A DNA stretch of 64,000 bases from JAIRLS01 sp031551455 (GCA_031551455.1 JAVBNP010000006.1:7909-71908); one strand, 5' to 3'. Counted from the stretch's first letter, positions 26,164 through 35,743 are shown. A program made the numbers and translations. Notes: generated by a model from the letters alone, not told the origin.

Positions 26164-27267
26164 ATGGCACTTCAATGCGGTATCGTAGGGCTTCCCAATG
26201 TGGGCAAGTCCACCCTTTTTAATTGTTTGTCGAACGCCAAAGCTCAAGCGGCCAATTTTCCGTTCTGTACCATCGAACCTAATGTCGGTGTCATTACCGT
26301 ACCCGACGGGCGTTTAATTAAGTTGGCCGAAATTGATAATCCGCCAAGCGTTATACCTGCAACGGTTGAAATCGTCGATATTGCCGGATTGGTGAAAGGT
26401 GCGAGCAAAGGCGAAGGTTTGGGTAACAAGTTTTTGGCCAACATTCGCGAAACCGACGCTATTCTGCACGTGTTACGTTGTTTCGAAGACGATAACGTGA
26501 CCCATGTCGACGGTTCGATCGATCCCGTTCGCGATAAAGAAATCATCGATGCCGAATTGCAAATCAAAGACCTCGAAACGGTGGAAGCCCGTATCGGTAA
26601 AGTACAAAAGCAGGCGCAAACGGGCGGCGACAAAACAGCCAAACGGATATACGAAATTTTGGTGCAATACCGTGACGCTTTGCAACAAGGAAAATCGGCA
26701 CGTACGGTGCAATTGGACAATAAAGACGATCGCAAGTTGGCGCGCGAGTTTTTTCTTTTGACAGACAAACCGGTGCTTTACGTCTGCAATGTCGACGAAA
26801 CATCGGCCGTAAAAGGCAACAAGTACACGGAAGCCGTTCGCGAAGCAATTAAGGATGAAAATGCCGGATTATTGATCGTTGCCGCGAAAACGGAGGCCGA
26901 AATCGCCGAATTTGAAACGTACGAAGAACGACAAATGTTTCTCGAAGAAATGGGGTTGCAAGAATCGGGCGTGTCGCGGCTCATCAAATCGGCTTACGCT
27001 TTGCTCGATCTCGAAACTTATTTCACCACCGGCAAAGACGAATCGCGCGCATGGACGTTTGTCCGGGGAACCAAAGCGCCCCAAGCCGCAGGAATCATTC
27101 ACACCGATTTCGAAAAAGGATTTATCCGCGCCGAAGTCATCAAATACGACGATTTCGTGCGACTTGGTTCCGAGGCTGCTTGCCGCGATTCCGGAAAAAT
27201 TGCCGTCGAAGGAAAAGAATATGTCGTACAAGATGGCGATATCATGCATTTCCGATTCAACGTGTAA
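26164..27267 (+). CDS. ychF: Redox-regulated ATPase YchF (Obg family)
   Basis: 367 residues, the usual length. The P-loop GLPNVGKST (Walker A), DIAGLVKGASKGEGLGN (G2/G3 region) and CNVDE in the G4 position, typical of the ATP-preferring YchF instead of NKxD, are present. The C-terminal TGS domain contains AWTFVRGTKAPQAAG, IHTDFEKGFIRAEVI and VQDGDIMHFRFNV. Known: ribosome-associated ATPase tied to oxidative stress. It has its own promoter; the next plus-strand gene starts 68 bp later. Confidence 0.96.
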   Translation: MALQCGIVGLPNVGKSTLFNCLSNAKAQAANFPFCTIEPNVGVITVPDGRLIKLAEIDNPPSVIPATVEIVDIAGLVKGASKGEGLGNKFLANIRETDAILHVLRCFEDDNVTHVDGSIDPVRDKEIIDAELQIKDLETVEARIGKVQKQAQTGGDKTAKRIYEILVQYRDALQQGKSARTVQLDNKDDRKLAREFFLLTDKPVLYVCNVDETSAVKGNKYTEAVREAIKDENAGLLIVAAKTEAEIAEFETYEERQMFLEEMGLQESGVSRLIKSAYALLDLETYFTTGKDESRAWTFVRGTKAPQAAGIIHTDFEKGFIRAEVIKYDDFVRLGSEAACRDSGKIAVEGKEYVVQDGDIMHFRFNV

Positions 27268-27335
27268 ATCGATTGTCTATTGATGATCGACAATTTTTGA
27301 TTGTTGTTTTATTTTCGGATTTTAAAGAAACATTC

Positions 27336-28424
27336 ATGACTCGGGCAATCAAAAATCAAAAATCATTTATCGAAAATTATTTGAAACATCATCCGGCAGC
27401 CGCCGAATATCGATTCCTGTTCGACTGTTGCCGCGCTGCATTTTCGGGCAGTTCTGTTTCTTATCCGGAGAATGTTCGTCCGAAAGTATTCTTGGAAATC
27501 GTACAACATCACAAATTGATTCCGCAGCTGTATCCTATCCTGAAAGGGCATTGTGAAAATATTTCAAGCGATGTTTTACAAGGATTTCGGGAATTATTAA
27601 ATCGACATAACTTACATATACTTAAATTATCCGGGGAATTGGTTCGGTTTTCCGAATTATTTTCGGCAGAAAACATTCCATGGCTTTCCGTCAAAGGCCC
27701 GGCATTGGCATTGCAACTTTACGGTGACATTACGACAAGACAAGCGGGCGATTTGGATATTTTGGTGAAAGACGATCATTGGGCGGATTCAATATCAATA
27801 CTCACGCAAGAGGGATATGAGATGATGTTACCGGAAGGTATTCGAAAAGAAAAAAACGGGAAGAAAATTGGAAAACAAGTTAAAGATATCATGTTCCGAC
27901 ATCCCAAAAAAAAGATTCTTGTTGAATTGCATCGAAAAGTATCATACGATTGGTTAACGCCCGACGATATTACGTCCTTGCTTTGGGATCGCCCCGAAAA
28001 AATACGCATCGGCAATGAAGAAATTCCCGTACCAAATGCTGCAAATCATTTGACATTTCTTTACGAACACGGTAATCGGCACGGATGGTACCGTTTGGCT
28101 TGGTTGTGGGATATTGCTCTTGCCAGAACCGGCGGATTCGGAAAGGAATTAAAGCGTGCGGAATTTTCGAAAGAATTGAACCGGTGTTTCGCAACAGCCG
28201 ATACGTTGTGCAACGAAATATTCGGTATCGACATTCTTCCCGAAAACAACAATTCGGAATATTTCCGCCCGATCAACACATTGGTTCATTTGGCGGAAAA
28301 AGCAATGCTGTATCCCGAAAAAACAAAATCAACAAAAATGGCTTTGTTACGGTTGCGATATATGTTGGTCTTTCGTCCCGGCGTTGCGGGAAAAATAAAA
28401 AGTCTGAAAAGATATTTCAAATAA
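27336..28424 (+). CDS. Nucleotidyltransferase-like protein (NTP_transf_5 type)
   Basis: 362 residues from the ATG at 27336 (MTRAIKNQKSFIENYL); the open frame extends into ychF but that part is not credible. The helical N-terminal region is followed by LSVKGPALALQLYGDITTRQAGDLDILVK, which holds the G-x(n)-R...D-x-D pattern of a nucleotidyltransferase fold (NTP_transf_5). A later LLVELHRKV-like stretch (KKILVELHRKVSYDWL) fits. Members are often found with polysaccharide or peptide-modification genes, but no such partner is adjacent. Substrate unknown. Confidence 0.75.
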   Translation: MTRAIKNQKSFIENYLKHHPAAAEYRFLFDCCRAAFSGSSVSYPENVRPKVFLEIVQHHKLIPQLYPILKGHCENISSDVLQGFRELLNRHNLHILKLSGELVRFSELFSAENIPWLSVKGPALALQLYGDITTRQAGDLDILVKDDHWADSISILTQEGYEMMLPEGIRKEKNGKKIGKQVKDIMFRHPKKKILVELHRKVSYDWLTPDDITSLLWDRPEKIRIGNEEIPVPNAANHLTFLYEHGNRHGWYRLAWLWDIALARTGGFGKELKRAEFSKELNRCFATADTLCNEIFGIDILPENNNSEYFRPINTLVHLAEKAMLYPEKTKSTKMALLRLRYMLVFRPGVAGKIKSLKRYFK

Positions 28425-28458
28425 CTGTTTTTACCGATTCGCAATTGTGTCCTCGGTT

Positions 28459-28534
28459 ATCCTATTGGGTTTTCAAAGCCCGATAGGATTTATTTGAATA
28501 CAAGACCTATCGGGTTTTGAAAACCCAATAGGTC
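28459..28534. repeat. Two tandem 31-nt palindromic hairpins
   Basis: Hairpins at 28459-28489 and 28504-28534, 14 bp apart, each with 14-nt arms and a 3-nt apex (cores CCTATTGGGTTT and CCTATCGGGTTT). Arm mismatches (2 and 1) are all transitions. The two units are near-complementary to each other, so alternative pairing is possible. They follow the stop at 28424 and may help end transcription. Confidence 0.75.
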
Positions 28535-28681
28535 ATCCGGAAAAGCAACAATTTGAACGGCAAAGTTCTCAACAAAGTAAAATGCAACCGCATCCGAACC
28601 GAACCCGTTAAAAAAGAATTATTTTTGTTCCGGTATTTGCCCGGAAATATTCCGTCGCATGTAAATTAAAATTCAGGCATC

Positions 28682-31081
28682 ATGTCCGAAAACAACGAAA
28701 ACATCAACCGACTTCACGAAAAGTTGGAATCGCTTTTGAAACGGCAAGAAGAATTTTCGAAAGAGATCAACGAGTTACGAGCCGAACTTTGCAAATTATC
28801 GTCCGAAAAACCAGACGAAGCGTCCGAGAAAGTAATCATCCAACCGGAAATAAAACCGATTGCGGCGAATATTCCGGTCGAAAAAGAAAAACCGATTGTT
28901 GTGTCTATCAATACCGATGGCCGCAGCCCGACAATATGGGACGCGGAACAACCCCGTCGTTCCTCCACTAAACCGAGTCAAAAATCAAATATCGAAAAAT
29001 TTATCGGCGAAAATCTGATCAACAAAATCGGGATCATCATCACCGTTATCGGAGTGAGCATCGGCGTAAAATACGCCATTGACCACGAATTGATCAGTCC
29101 GTTGACGAGAATCGTGCTGGGTTATCTGTTCGGGCTGGGATTATTGGGATTCGCCGTAAAGTTGAAAAAGAACTACGAAGCATTCAGCTCCGTATTGTTA
29201 AGCGGAGCCGCGGCCGTACTCTATTTCATTACTTATGCCGCTTACGCGTTTTACGATCTGATTCCGCAACCGTTGGCATTTGCGTTGATGGTGATCTTTA
29301 CCGCATTCACGGTAACGGCCGCTCTGCATTACAACCGACCCGTCATCGCGCACATCGGGTTGGTCGGAGCTTATGCGGTTCCGTTCCTGTTGAGTGACGA
29401 CTCGGGCAGAGTATTGATTCTTTTTTCGTACATGACGTTCATCAACATCGGAATCCTCATCGTCGCCGTCAAAAAATACTGGAAATCGGTTTATTGCGCC
29501 TCGTTCGGGCTAACATGGGTCATTTATGCCGGATGGTATTTTGTAAGATACCGTCCCGACGAGCACTTCGGTTTGGCATTTACGTTCCTTTTCATCTTTT
29601 TTGTCGTGTTCTATGCGGCATTTCTGGCCTATAAAATTCGTAAAAACGAAAAGCTCGACCTCCTTTTGGTTATTTTGTTGCTGATCAATTCGTTTATCTT
29701 TTTCGGCATCGGTTATTCCCTTTTGGCCGATCGTCCGACGGGCGGACAATTGTTGGGGTTATTCACCCTCGGCAATGCCGTATTGCATTTTTTGGTATGC
29801 TTGGTCATATACAAGCAAAAACTTGCCGACAAAAACCTGTTTTACATCGTTTCGGGATTGGTGTTGGTGTTTATCACGATTGCGGTGCCGATACAGTTGA
29901 ATGGCAATTGGGTGACACTTCTCTGGGCGGGCGAAGCAGCTTTGGTGTTTTGGATCGGAAGAACAAGAAACGTTCCCGTGTACGAGCGGCTTTCATATAT
30001 TTTGATATTATTGGCATTCGGCAGTCTCGTTCATGATTGGACAAGTACTTACGGACATTATTATCCCGAAGCTCCCGAAACAAGCGTAACACCGTTCTTT
30101 AACGTCACATTCCTCACTTCGGTGCTGTTTACCGGCGTCTTGACATTTATTCTTCTTCTGAACAAGAATAAAAAGTATCTGTTGCCGGACTCAAAAAATA
30201 TTCTCCCGACAATCGTATCTTTTATGATTCCGATCCTTCTGTTGATCGTTGCTTATTGTGCGATTCGTTTTGAAATTGCCGCTTATTGGGATCAATTGTA
30301 TGCCGATTCGGCCGTTACGATAACCGCTGATGGAGACAATTATCCCGATCGTTATATGAATACCGATTTGATGAGATTCAAATTCGTTTGGATATTGAAT
30401 TATTCGCTTTTGTTTCTTTCAATTCTTTCGTTCGTCAATTGCAAAAAAATAAAAAATCAATTGCTCGGATCGGTTACGTTAATTTTGAGTGTATTGGCCG
30501 TTCTCGTTTTCTTGACTTCGGGACTGTACATGTTCAGCGAACTGCGCGAAAGTTATTTGGAACAAACCCTTTCGCAATACTATCACCGAGGCGCTTTCAA
30601 TATCGGAATTCGGTATGTTTCCTTTGCATTTTTGGCATTGATGTTGGCGACGTGTTATCAATGCATTAAACAAGGATTCATGAAGGCGAATCTCAAAACC
30701 GCATTCGATATTATTATCCATATAACGATTTTGTGGACGGCAAGCAGCGAATTGATTCATTGGATGGATATGACCGGTTCCGATGAATCGTATAAACTCG
30801 GATTGAGTATTTTTTGGGGAATTTACGCGCTGCTGTTGGTGGTGTTGGGAATTTGGAAAAAGAAAAAATACTTGCGCATCGGGGCCATCGTATTGTTTGG
30901 TATTACGTTGATCAAGTTGTTTTTCTACGACATATCGGATTTGAGCACCGTGGCGAAAACCATCGTATTTGTATCATTGGGAATATTGCTCCTGATCATT
31001 TCGTTCCTGTATAACAAATACAAACGCGTTATATTCGACGATCACGCAGACGCGGAAAAAGAAATAAACGAAAATCAATGA
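28682..31081 (+). CDS. DUF2339 polytopic membrane protein
   Basis: 799 residues. A cytoplasmic coiled coil opens it (MSENNENINRLHEKLESLLK, about 1-45), then a charged linker, then about 20 or more hydrophobic segments from residue 115 (LINKIGIIITVIGVSIGVKY, the DUF2339 signature region) to the C-terminus. The function of DUF2339 proteins is not known; they are large envelope proteins often next to DUF3999 genes. The DUF3999 gene overlaps the stop by 4 bp (ATGA), so the pair is translationally coupled. TATTTTTG at 28620-28627 is a candidate -7 element. Confidence 0.87.
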   Translation: MSENNENINRLHEKLESLLKRQEEFSKEINELRAELCKLSSEKPDEASEKVIIQPEIKPIAANIPVEKEKPIVVSINTDGRSPTIWDAEQPRRSSTKPSQKSNIEKFIGENLINKIGIIITVIGVSIGVKYAIDHELISPLTRIVLGYLFGLGLLGFAVKLKKNYEAFSSVLLSGAAAVLYFITYAAYAFYDLIPQPLAFALMVIFTAFTVTAALHYNRPVIAHIGLVGAYAVPFLLSDDSGRVLILFSYMTFINIGILIVAVKKYWKSVYCASFGLTWVIYAGWYFVRYRPDEHFGLAFTFLFIFFVVFYAAFLAYKIRKNEKLDLLLVILLLINSFIFFGIGYSLLADRPTGGQLLGLFTLGNAVLHFLVCLVIYKQKLADKNLFYIVSGLVLVFITIAVPIQLNGNWVTLLWAGEAALVFWIGRTRNVPVYERLSYILILLAFGSLVHDWTSTYGHYYPEAPETSVTPFFNVTFLTSVLFTGVLTFILLLNKNKKYLLPDSKNILPTIVSFMIPILLLIVAYCAIRFEIAAYWDQLYADSAVTITADGDNYPDRYMNTDLMRFKFVWILNYSLLFLSILSFVNCKKIKNQLLGSVTLILSVLAVLVFLTSGLYMFSELRESYLEQTLSQYYHRGAFNIGIRYVSFAFLALMLATCYQCIKQGFMKANLKTAFDIIIHITILWTASSELIHWMDMTGSDESYKLGLSIFWGIYALLLVVLGIWKKKKYLRIGAIVLFGITLIKLFFYDISDLSTVAKTIVFVSLGILLLIISFLYNKYKRVIFDDHADAEKEINENQ

Positions 31082-32307
31082 AATCATTCAAGTTATTCCC
31101 GGTCCTAATGTTGTTTTTCTGTGCGATTGCTTACGGACAACCGGGATCGTACGATCGAAAACGCGAATTGAAAAATGTGACGCCGGGCTGGCATTCGGTG
31201 ATTTTACCAAACGACATTTTCGGAAAAACAGCATCCGATTTCTCGGATATTCGAATATTCGGAATCACTGCCGGAAACGACACGGTTGAAGTTCCTTACC
31301 TGGTTCGTTCCTCGGAAGGAGAAGTTATCGATAAAACGGTCGCATTTACCTTCATCAACACATCCCTAAACGAAATGGGATATTACTTTACGTTCGAAAT
31401 GTCCGTACTGCAAGCGATTAATCGGATGGAACCGGAATTCGGGCAACGAAATTTCGATTGGAAAATAAAACTCGAAGGAAGTCACAACCAACGCGAGTGG
31501 TTTACCGTCGTCGATAATTACCGAATATTGTCGATCAGCAACGATTTGACCGATTTCCGATTCACCGAAATAACGTTCCCGACATCCAAATATCGTTTTT
31601 TCCGCCTGCTCGTTGAAAGCAAAGAGAAGCCCGATCTATTGTCGACAAAGATTTCGCAAACGGAAACAACCGTCGGCGTTTTCATCGATTATCCGGTCGA
31701 AAAATTACACATCAACGAGAACAAAAAAGCCCGACAAACCGAAGCGGAAATCTATTTACATAATCCCGTTCTCGTGAGTCGAATCCGTATCAATATTAAA
31801 GATACGATCGATTATTATCGACCGGTAACCGTACAATATCTTGTTGACAGCGTGAAAACGGAAAAAGGTTGGTTCTACAATTATGCTTCGTTGGCATCGG
31901 GAATCGTCAGTTCGAACGGCAAAAACGAATTGACGTTCACCCCGATCGTAGCGGAAAAATTAAAAATTCTGATTCTGAATCGTGACAATCAACCCGTAAC
32001 GATTGAAAGTGTTGAAATAAAAGGATATGTTTACGAATTGACGGCGCGATTTACCGAAGAAGGGAAATATTGGTTGGCGTACGGCAATACCCGCGCGCGA
32101 AAACCGCAATACGACATCGAAAAGTTTACGGATAAAATACCCCGAGACATCACCGCATTGGAAACGGGCGACGAACAAATCGTACACCGTGCGGCAACGA
32201 CCGACGTGAAACCTTTGTTTGAAAATAAAGCATGGTTGTGGGGTATCATGACGGTAATCATTTTGTTGCTCGGTTGGTTTACGTTGAAAATGATGAAAAA
32301 AATGTAA
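31078..32307 (+). CDS. DUF3999-type exported protein with C-terminal membrane anchor
   Basis: 409 residues. Signal peptide MKSFKLFPVLMLFFCAIAYG; a large beta-rich extracytoplasmic part (about 25-375) including FRFTEITFPTSKYRFFRLLV, a discoidin-like fold; then a single C-terminal membrane helix (LWGIMTVIILLLGWFTLKMM). Start overlaps the DUF2339 stop by 4 bp. Known: DUF2339 and DUF3999 genes co-occur, so they probably form one inner-membrane complex with the DUF3999 part outside. Role unknown. Confidence 0.83.
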   Translation: MKSFKLFPVLMLFFCAIAYGQPGSYDRKRELKNVTPGWHSVILPNDIFGKTASDFSDIRIFGITAGNDTVEVPYLVRSSEGEVIDKTVAFTFINTSLNEMGYYFTFEMSVLQAINRMEPEFGQRNFDWKIKLEGSHNQREWFTVVDNYRILSISNDLTDFRFTEITFPTSKYRFFRLLVESKEKPDLLSTKISQTETTVGVFIDYPVEKLHINENKKARQTEAEIYLHNPVLVSRIRINIKDTIDYYRPVTVQYLVDSVKTEKGWFYNYASLASGIVSSNGKNELTFTPIVAEKLKILILNRDNQPVTIESVEIKGYVYELTARFTEEGKYWLAYGNTRARKPQYDIEKFTDKIPRDITALETGDEQIVHRAATTDVKPLFENKAWLWGIMTVIILLLGWFTLKMMKKM

Positions 32308-32353
32308 GAAACATTGTGAATTCACCGATAGTACCAAAACCGACGAAACGGGC

Positions 32354-32385
32354 GTTGTAAATTTTGTAAAAAACCCGTAGGTTTG
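32354..32385 (+). promoter_or_regulatory. Putative promoter of carboxynorspermidine dehydrogenase gene
   Basis: GTTG at 32354-32357, a 20-bp spacer and TAGGTTTG at 32378-32385 fit the Bacteroidota consensus, 32 bp before the ATG. Confidence 0.6.
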
Positions 32386-32417
32386 CATTCCATCTTATCA
32401 ATTTTAAAACAAACAAA

Positions 32418-33611
32418 ATGAGCAAAGTTTTGATCATAGGAGCCGGCGGCGTGGGTACCGTGGTGGCTCACAAAATAGCTTCGGTTCCCGAAGTATTCGG
32501 CGAAATCATGTTAGCCAGCCGCACCAAATCAAAATGCGACACTATTGCAGCGGCAATCGGCGGCAATCGTGTGAAAACCGCACAAGTGGATGCCGACAAC
32601 GTGTCGGAATTGGTGGTGCTTATTAACAGTTTCAAGCCCGATTTGGTGGTTAATGTGGCATTGCCTTATCAAGACCTTACCATCATGGATGCTTGTCTCG
32701 AAACGGGCGTCAGCTATTTGGACACGGCCAACTACGAACCGAAAGACGAAGCTAAGTTCGAATACAAATGGCAATGGGCCTATCAAGAGAAGTTTAAAAA
32801 TGCGGGGCTGACCGCCATTCTCGGTTGCGGCTTCGATCCCGGCGTAACGAACGTGTATACCGCTTATGCCGCCAAACATCATTTCGACGAAATACATTAT
32901 TTGGATATCGTCGATTGCAATGCGGGCGATCACGGACATCCTTTTGCCACGAATTTCAATCCCGAAATCAACATTCGCGAAGTAACGCAAAAAGGGAAAT
33001 TTTGGGAAAACGGCAAATGGGTATATACCGAGCCGCACGAAATTCACAAGCCGTTGAAATATCCCGAAATAGGGCCCAAAGAGTCGTATTTGATTTATCA
33101 CGAAGAACTCGAATCGCTGGTAAAAAACTTCCCGACCCTGAAACGCGCACGTTTTTGGATGACTTTCGGGCAAGAATATTTGACGCATCTTCGTGTGATT
33201 CAAAATATCGGTATGTCAAGCATCAAACCGGTGATGTATCAAGGTATGGAGATTGTGCCGATACAGTTTTTGAAAGCCGTTCTTCCTAACCCAGGCGACC
33301 TTGGTGAAAATTATACGGGATGGACGTCCATCGGGTGTCGCATTCGCGGGTTGAAAAACGGAAAGGAGCAAACCTATTATGTCTACAATAATTGCAGCCA
33401 CGAAGCGGCATACAAAGAAACGGGAACCCAAGCGGTGAGTTACACCACCGGTGTTCCGGCCATGATCGGAGCCATGATGTACATGAAAGGTCTTTGGAAA
33501 AAGCCCGGCGTGTTCAACGTGGAACAATTCGATCCCGATCCGTTCATGGAACAGCTCAATATTCACGGTTTGCCGTGGAAAGAAGTTCACGGTGTCGATT
33601 TGGAACTTTAA
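32418..33611 (+). CDS. Carboxynorspermidine/carboxyspermidine dehydrogenase (saccharopine dehydrogenase family)
   Basis: 397 residues. Rossmann start KVLIIGAGGVGTVVAHKIA; LASRTKSK; conserved GVSYLDTANYEP and ILGCGFDPGVTNVYTAYAAK; then the C-terminal domain with YNNCSHEAAYKETG and SYTTGVPAMIGAMM. These match the carboxynorspermidine dehydrogenase branch and not lysine-pathway saccharopine enzymes. Known: condenses a diamine with aspartate semialdehyde and reduces it to carboxy(nor)spermidine, a route to spermidine used in Bacteroidota. The partner decarboxylase is not in the window. Confidence 0.9.
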   Translation: MSKVLIIGAGGVGTVVAHKIASVPEVFGEIMLASRTKSKCDTIAAAIGGNRVKTAQVDADNVSELVVLINSFKPDLVVNVALPYQDLTIMDACLETGVSYLDTANYEPKDEAKFEYKWQWAYQEKFKNAGLTAILGCGFDPGVTNVYTAYAAKHHFDEIHYLDIVDCNAGDHGHPFATNFNPEINIREVTQKGKFWENGKWVYTEPHEIHKPLKYPEIGPKESYLIYHEELESLVKNFPTLKRARFWMTFGQEYLTHLRVIQNIGMSSIKPVMYQGMEIVPIQFLKAVLPNPGDLGENYTGWTSIGCRIRGLKNGKEQTYYVYNNCSHEAAYKETGTQAVSYTTGVPAMIGAMMYMKGLWKKPGVFNVEQFDPDPFMEQLNIHGLPWKEVHGVDLEL

Positions 33612-33633
33612 TAAAGTTACTATTAGTGAAAAA

Positions 33634-33664
33634 GACTTCAGAGAGTTTTGAACTCTCCGAAGTC
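33634..33664. repeat. 31-nt palindromic hairpin, divergent sequence
   Basis: Arms of 14 nt (GACTTCAGAGAGTT and AACTCTCCGAAGTC) around a 3-nt apex, with one transition mismatch. Same size as the CTATCGGG hairpins but a different stem sequence. Lies between two plus-strand genes. Confidence 0.7.
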
Positions 33665-33721
33665 TCGATTTTCCCTGTCGATACAATCGTAATTTTTTAA
33701 ATATCAACAATTAAAATCGGG

Positions 33722-34426
33722 ATGAGTATTCCCCGTTATCGTCGTGTTTACGAATCGTTGCGCAAACAGATTCTCGATGAAGTGTTTGCCGAGGGCGATC
33801 TGTTGCCGTCGGAAAACGAATTATGTGCGCAACACGGCGTAACGCGTCCGACCATTCGACATGCGTTGGATGCCTTGGTGAACGATGGTTTGATTGTGAA
33901 ACACAAAGGCAAGGGAAGTATCGTTCGGCGCAATCCGAATGTGGTGGGCATTTTATCGCTTTCCGGAATTACATCGGCGGTGGGAAAGCATAACCTCAGA
34001 ACCGAGATTATCGTTAAACCGCATATCGCAAAATGGCCCGAATCTTTTCCTTTTCGTTTGACTGAAACTGAACTGAAAGCCGGCTGTCTCTGCATGGAAC
34101 GCTTACGCCGGGTCGCCGACAAAGCAATTTTCTACGAAAGAACATATTTACCGGCATCCTATTTTCCGCGATTTTCGCAGCGCAACATGGAGAACCGCTC
34201 GCTATTCGAAGTGTTGCGAAAAGTGTATCACGTGGAAATTAAAGGCGGTGAACAATTAATCAGAGCTATTCCCGCTGACGTGCAAATAAGTAGGTATTTC
34301 GGTGTTCCGCAAGGGCATCCCGTGTTATATTTGGAACGCAAATTCATCATCAACATTTCGAACATTCACATATATTCTTTCCTGTATTGCGATACGGAAG
34401 AACATGCGCTTTACGGAACTTTTTAA
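33722..34426 (+). CDS. GntR/HutC-family transcriptional regulator with UTRA domain
   Basis: 234 residues. N-terminal winged HTH: VYESLRKQILDEVFAEGDLLPSEN then GVTRPTIRHALDALVNDGLI and KGKGSIVR, the GntR signature. C-terminal UTRA-type ligand domain (about 85-234) with ERLRRVADKAIFYERTYLP and PVLYLERKF. It binds a small effector, often a sugar or amino sugar. No target operon adjoins it on a matching strand except possibly the upstream polyamine gene or the lipoprotein downstream. Effector unknown. Confidence 0.88.
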   Translation: MSIPRYRRVYESLRKQILDEVFAEGDLLPSENELCAQHGVTRPTIRHALDALVNDGLIVKHKGKGSIVRRNPNVVGILSLSGITSAVGKHNLRTEIIVKPHIAKWPESFPFRLTETELKAGCLCMERLRRVADKAIFYERTYLPASYFPRFSQRNMENRSLFEVLRKVYHVEIKGGEQLIRAIPADVQISRYFGVPQGHPVLYLERKFIINISNIHIYSFLYCDTEEHALYGTF

Positions 34427-34480
34427 CAATCAGTTTTAGGGGTTAATTGACCGTTAATCAATATTTTATTTCCCGACAAC

Positions 34481-35107
34481 ATGAAATTCATCATTCTTTT
34501 GTTTCTCGCGACATATTTCCCGTGTTGCACGAATATCGCACGTCCCGGCGCAATTCCGGAGGAACCGCCGCAAGATAATCCCGCATTATTTTACGTTCGC
34601 TTGAAAAGCAAAGCTGACAGCTTGAAACAATTCTGTACCAACAACAATCGGAACACGGACTACGGTATTCTCGTGGATATGTCCGTTCATTCGGGAAAAG
34701 AGAGACTGTTTGTTTGGAATTTCACCAATGATACAATCGTTTGGTCGGGATTATGTTGTCATGGTTACGGAAAAGGGAGTACCGAAGAAAAAATCGTTTT
34801 CGCTAACGAACCGGGAAGTTACTGCAGTTCATCGGGAAAATACAAAATCGGAAAGCGCGCTTACAGCAAATGGGGTATTCACGTTCATTACAAGTTACAC
34901 GGCCTCGATCCGACCAACAGCAATGCATATGATCGGCAAATTGTACTGCATTCGCATTCATATGTCCCCGATGCGTCCATTTATCCGCACCATTTGATGT
35001 TGGGCTACAGTCAAGGATGCCCGGTAATTTCCGACTCGTTGATGAGGAATATTGATTCGTTGTTAAAAAAGACGGGTAAGTCCGTTATAATGTGGATTTA
35101 TCAATAA
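34481..35107 (+). CDS. L,D-transpeptidase-like (YkuD_2 type) lipoprotein
   Basis: 208 residues. Lipoprotein signal with a Cys near 15 (MKFIILLFLATYFPCC). The domain contains YGILVDMSVHSGKERLFVWN, the usual opening of murein L,D-transpeptidase catalytic-like proteins, and the catalytic-type pair VLHSHSYVPD (His) and YSQGCPVISD (Ser-x-Gly-Cys). Known for the family: peptidoglycan 3-3 crosslinking or trimming; for YkuD_2 members the role is less clear. It stands alone between a regulator and a gene-poor region. Confidence 0.8.
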   Translation: MKFIILLFLATYFPCCTNIARPGAIPEEPPQDNPALFYVRLKSKADSLKQFCTNNNRNTDYGILVDMSVHSGKERLFVWNFTNDTIVWSGLCCHGYGKGSTEEKIVFANEPGSYCSSSGKYKIGKRAYSKWGIHVHYKLHGLDPTNSNAYDRQIVLHSHSYVPDASIYPHHLMLGYSQGCPVISDSLMRNIDSLLKKTGKSVIMWIYQ

Positions 35108-35743
35108 AACAAATATTTAACTCGTTATATAAGGATCATAAAAATTTGGGGTCGCATATGAATATAAGTCATTGTTTATAGGTATTTTAAACTAACCAAA
35201 AATTATAAATTTGTCAAAACAATATTTTGACAAATCCATGTAGCATCATTTACTTAAATGTTTACTTTTAGTAGTACTATAAAACAATCACATTATCAAT
35301 CAATAAAATTAAAATAAGATTGTGTAAAAAAGATATATCCATGCCTGCGGCTTGCATGATCGCCTATAACGAAATCGACAATATCAAACGAAAAAATGAA
35401 AACCAACAAAATAAATAAGGGAAGCAAAATACTCCCGACAATTACAACCGGTGAAAATCAGTTTTTGGAAAAGGTTTTTCGATAACGTATAATGAAATAG
35501 ATATGTAACCCTACCGTCACTAATATTAACACAAATGTCAATCCGCCCGGTTGATGCCGTGAATAAATGGAAGTGCCGTATTTGCCGATAATAGTCGACA
35601 AAAGAAGAAAATCATTAATAGGTCTATGGATAGTTTTTTGAAATTCATTGTGTGAGTTTTATTTTCCCGCAGATAACGCAAATGATGCAGATAAAACCTA
35701 ATAGGTTTTTATTACAAAAGAATTAACCGTGTATTTGGAGCAA
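35108..35743. other. Gene-poor AT-rich region
   Basis: About 640 bp between the L,D-transpeptidase-like gene and adenine deaminase. It contains a 25-codon open frame at 35341-35418 (plus) that looks like a broken fragment, the minus-strand remnant at 35458-35658, and a short palindrome at 35694-35708 (AAACCTAATAGGTTT). No intact gene was recognised. Confidence 0.5.
35458..35658 (-). pseudogene. Fragment of a small membrane protein
   Basis: A minus-strand frame of 66 codons without ATG reads HNEFQKTIHRPINDFLLLS then TIIGKYGTSIYSRHQPGG and one strong membrane helix (LTFVLILVTVGLHIYFIIRY) before a basic tail and stop at 35458. An ATG lies in another frame at 35648 and runs out after 36 codons. 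This looks like the C-terminal part of a small protein with a frameshift or lost start. A TTG at 35601 could start a 47-residue version. No family recognised. Confidence 0.35.

Noticed and set aside
27051..27335. N-terminal extension of the nucleotidyltransferase-like frame into ychF
   Set aside because: The extension is an Arg-rich out-of-frame reading of ychF; the ATG at 27336 begins a normal protein.
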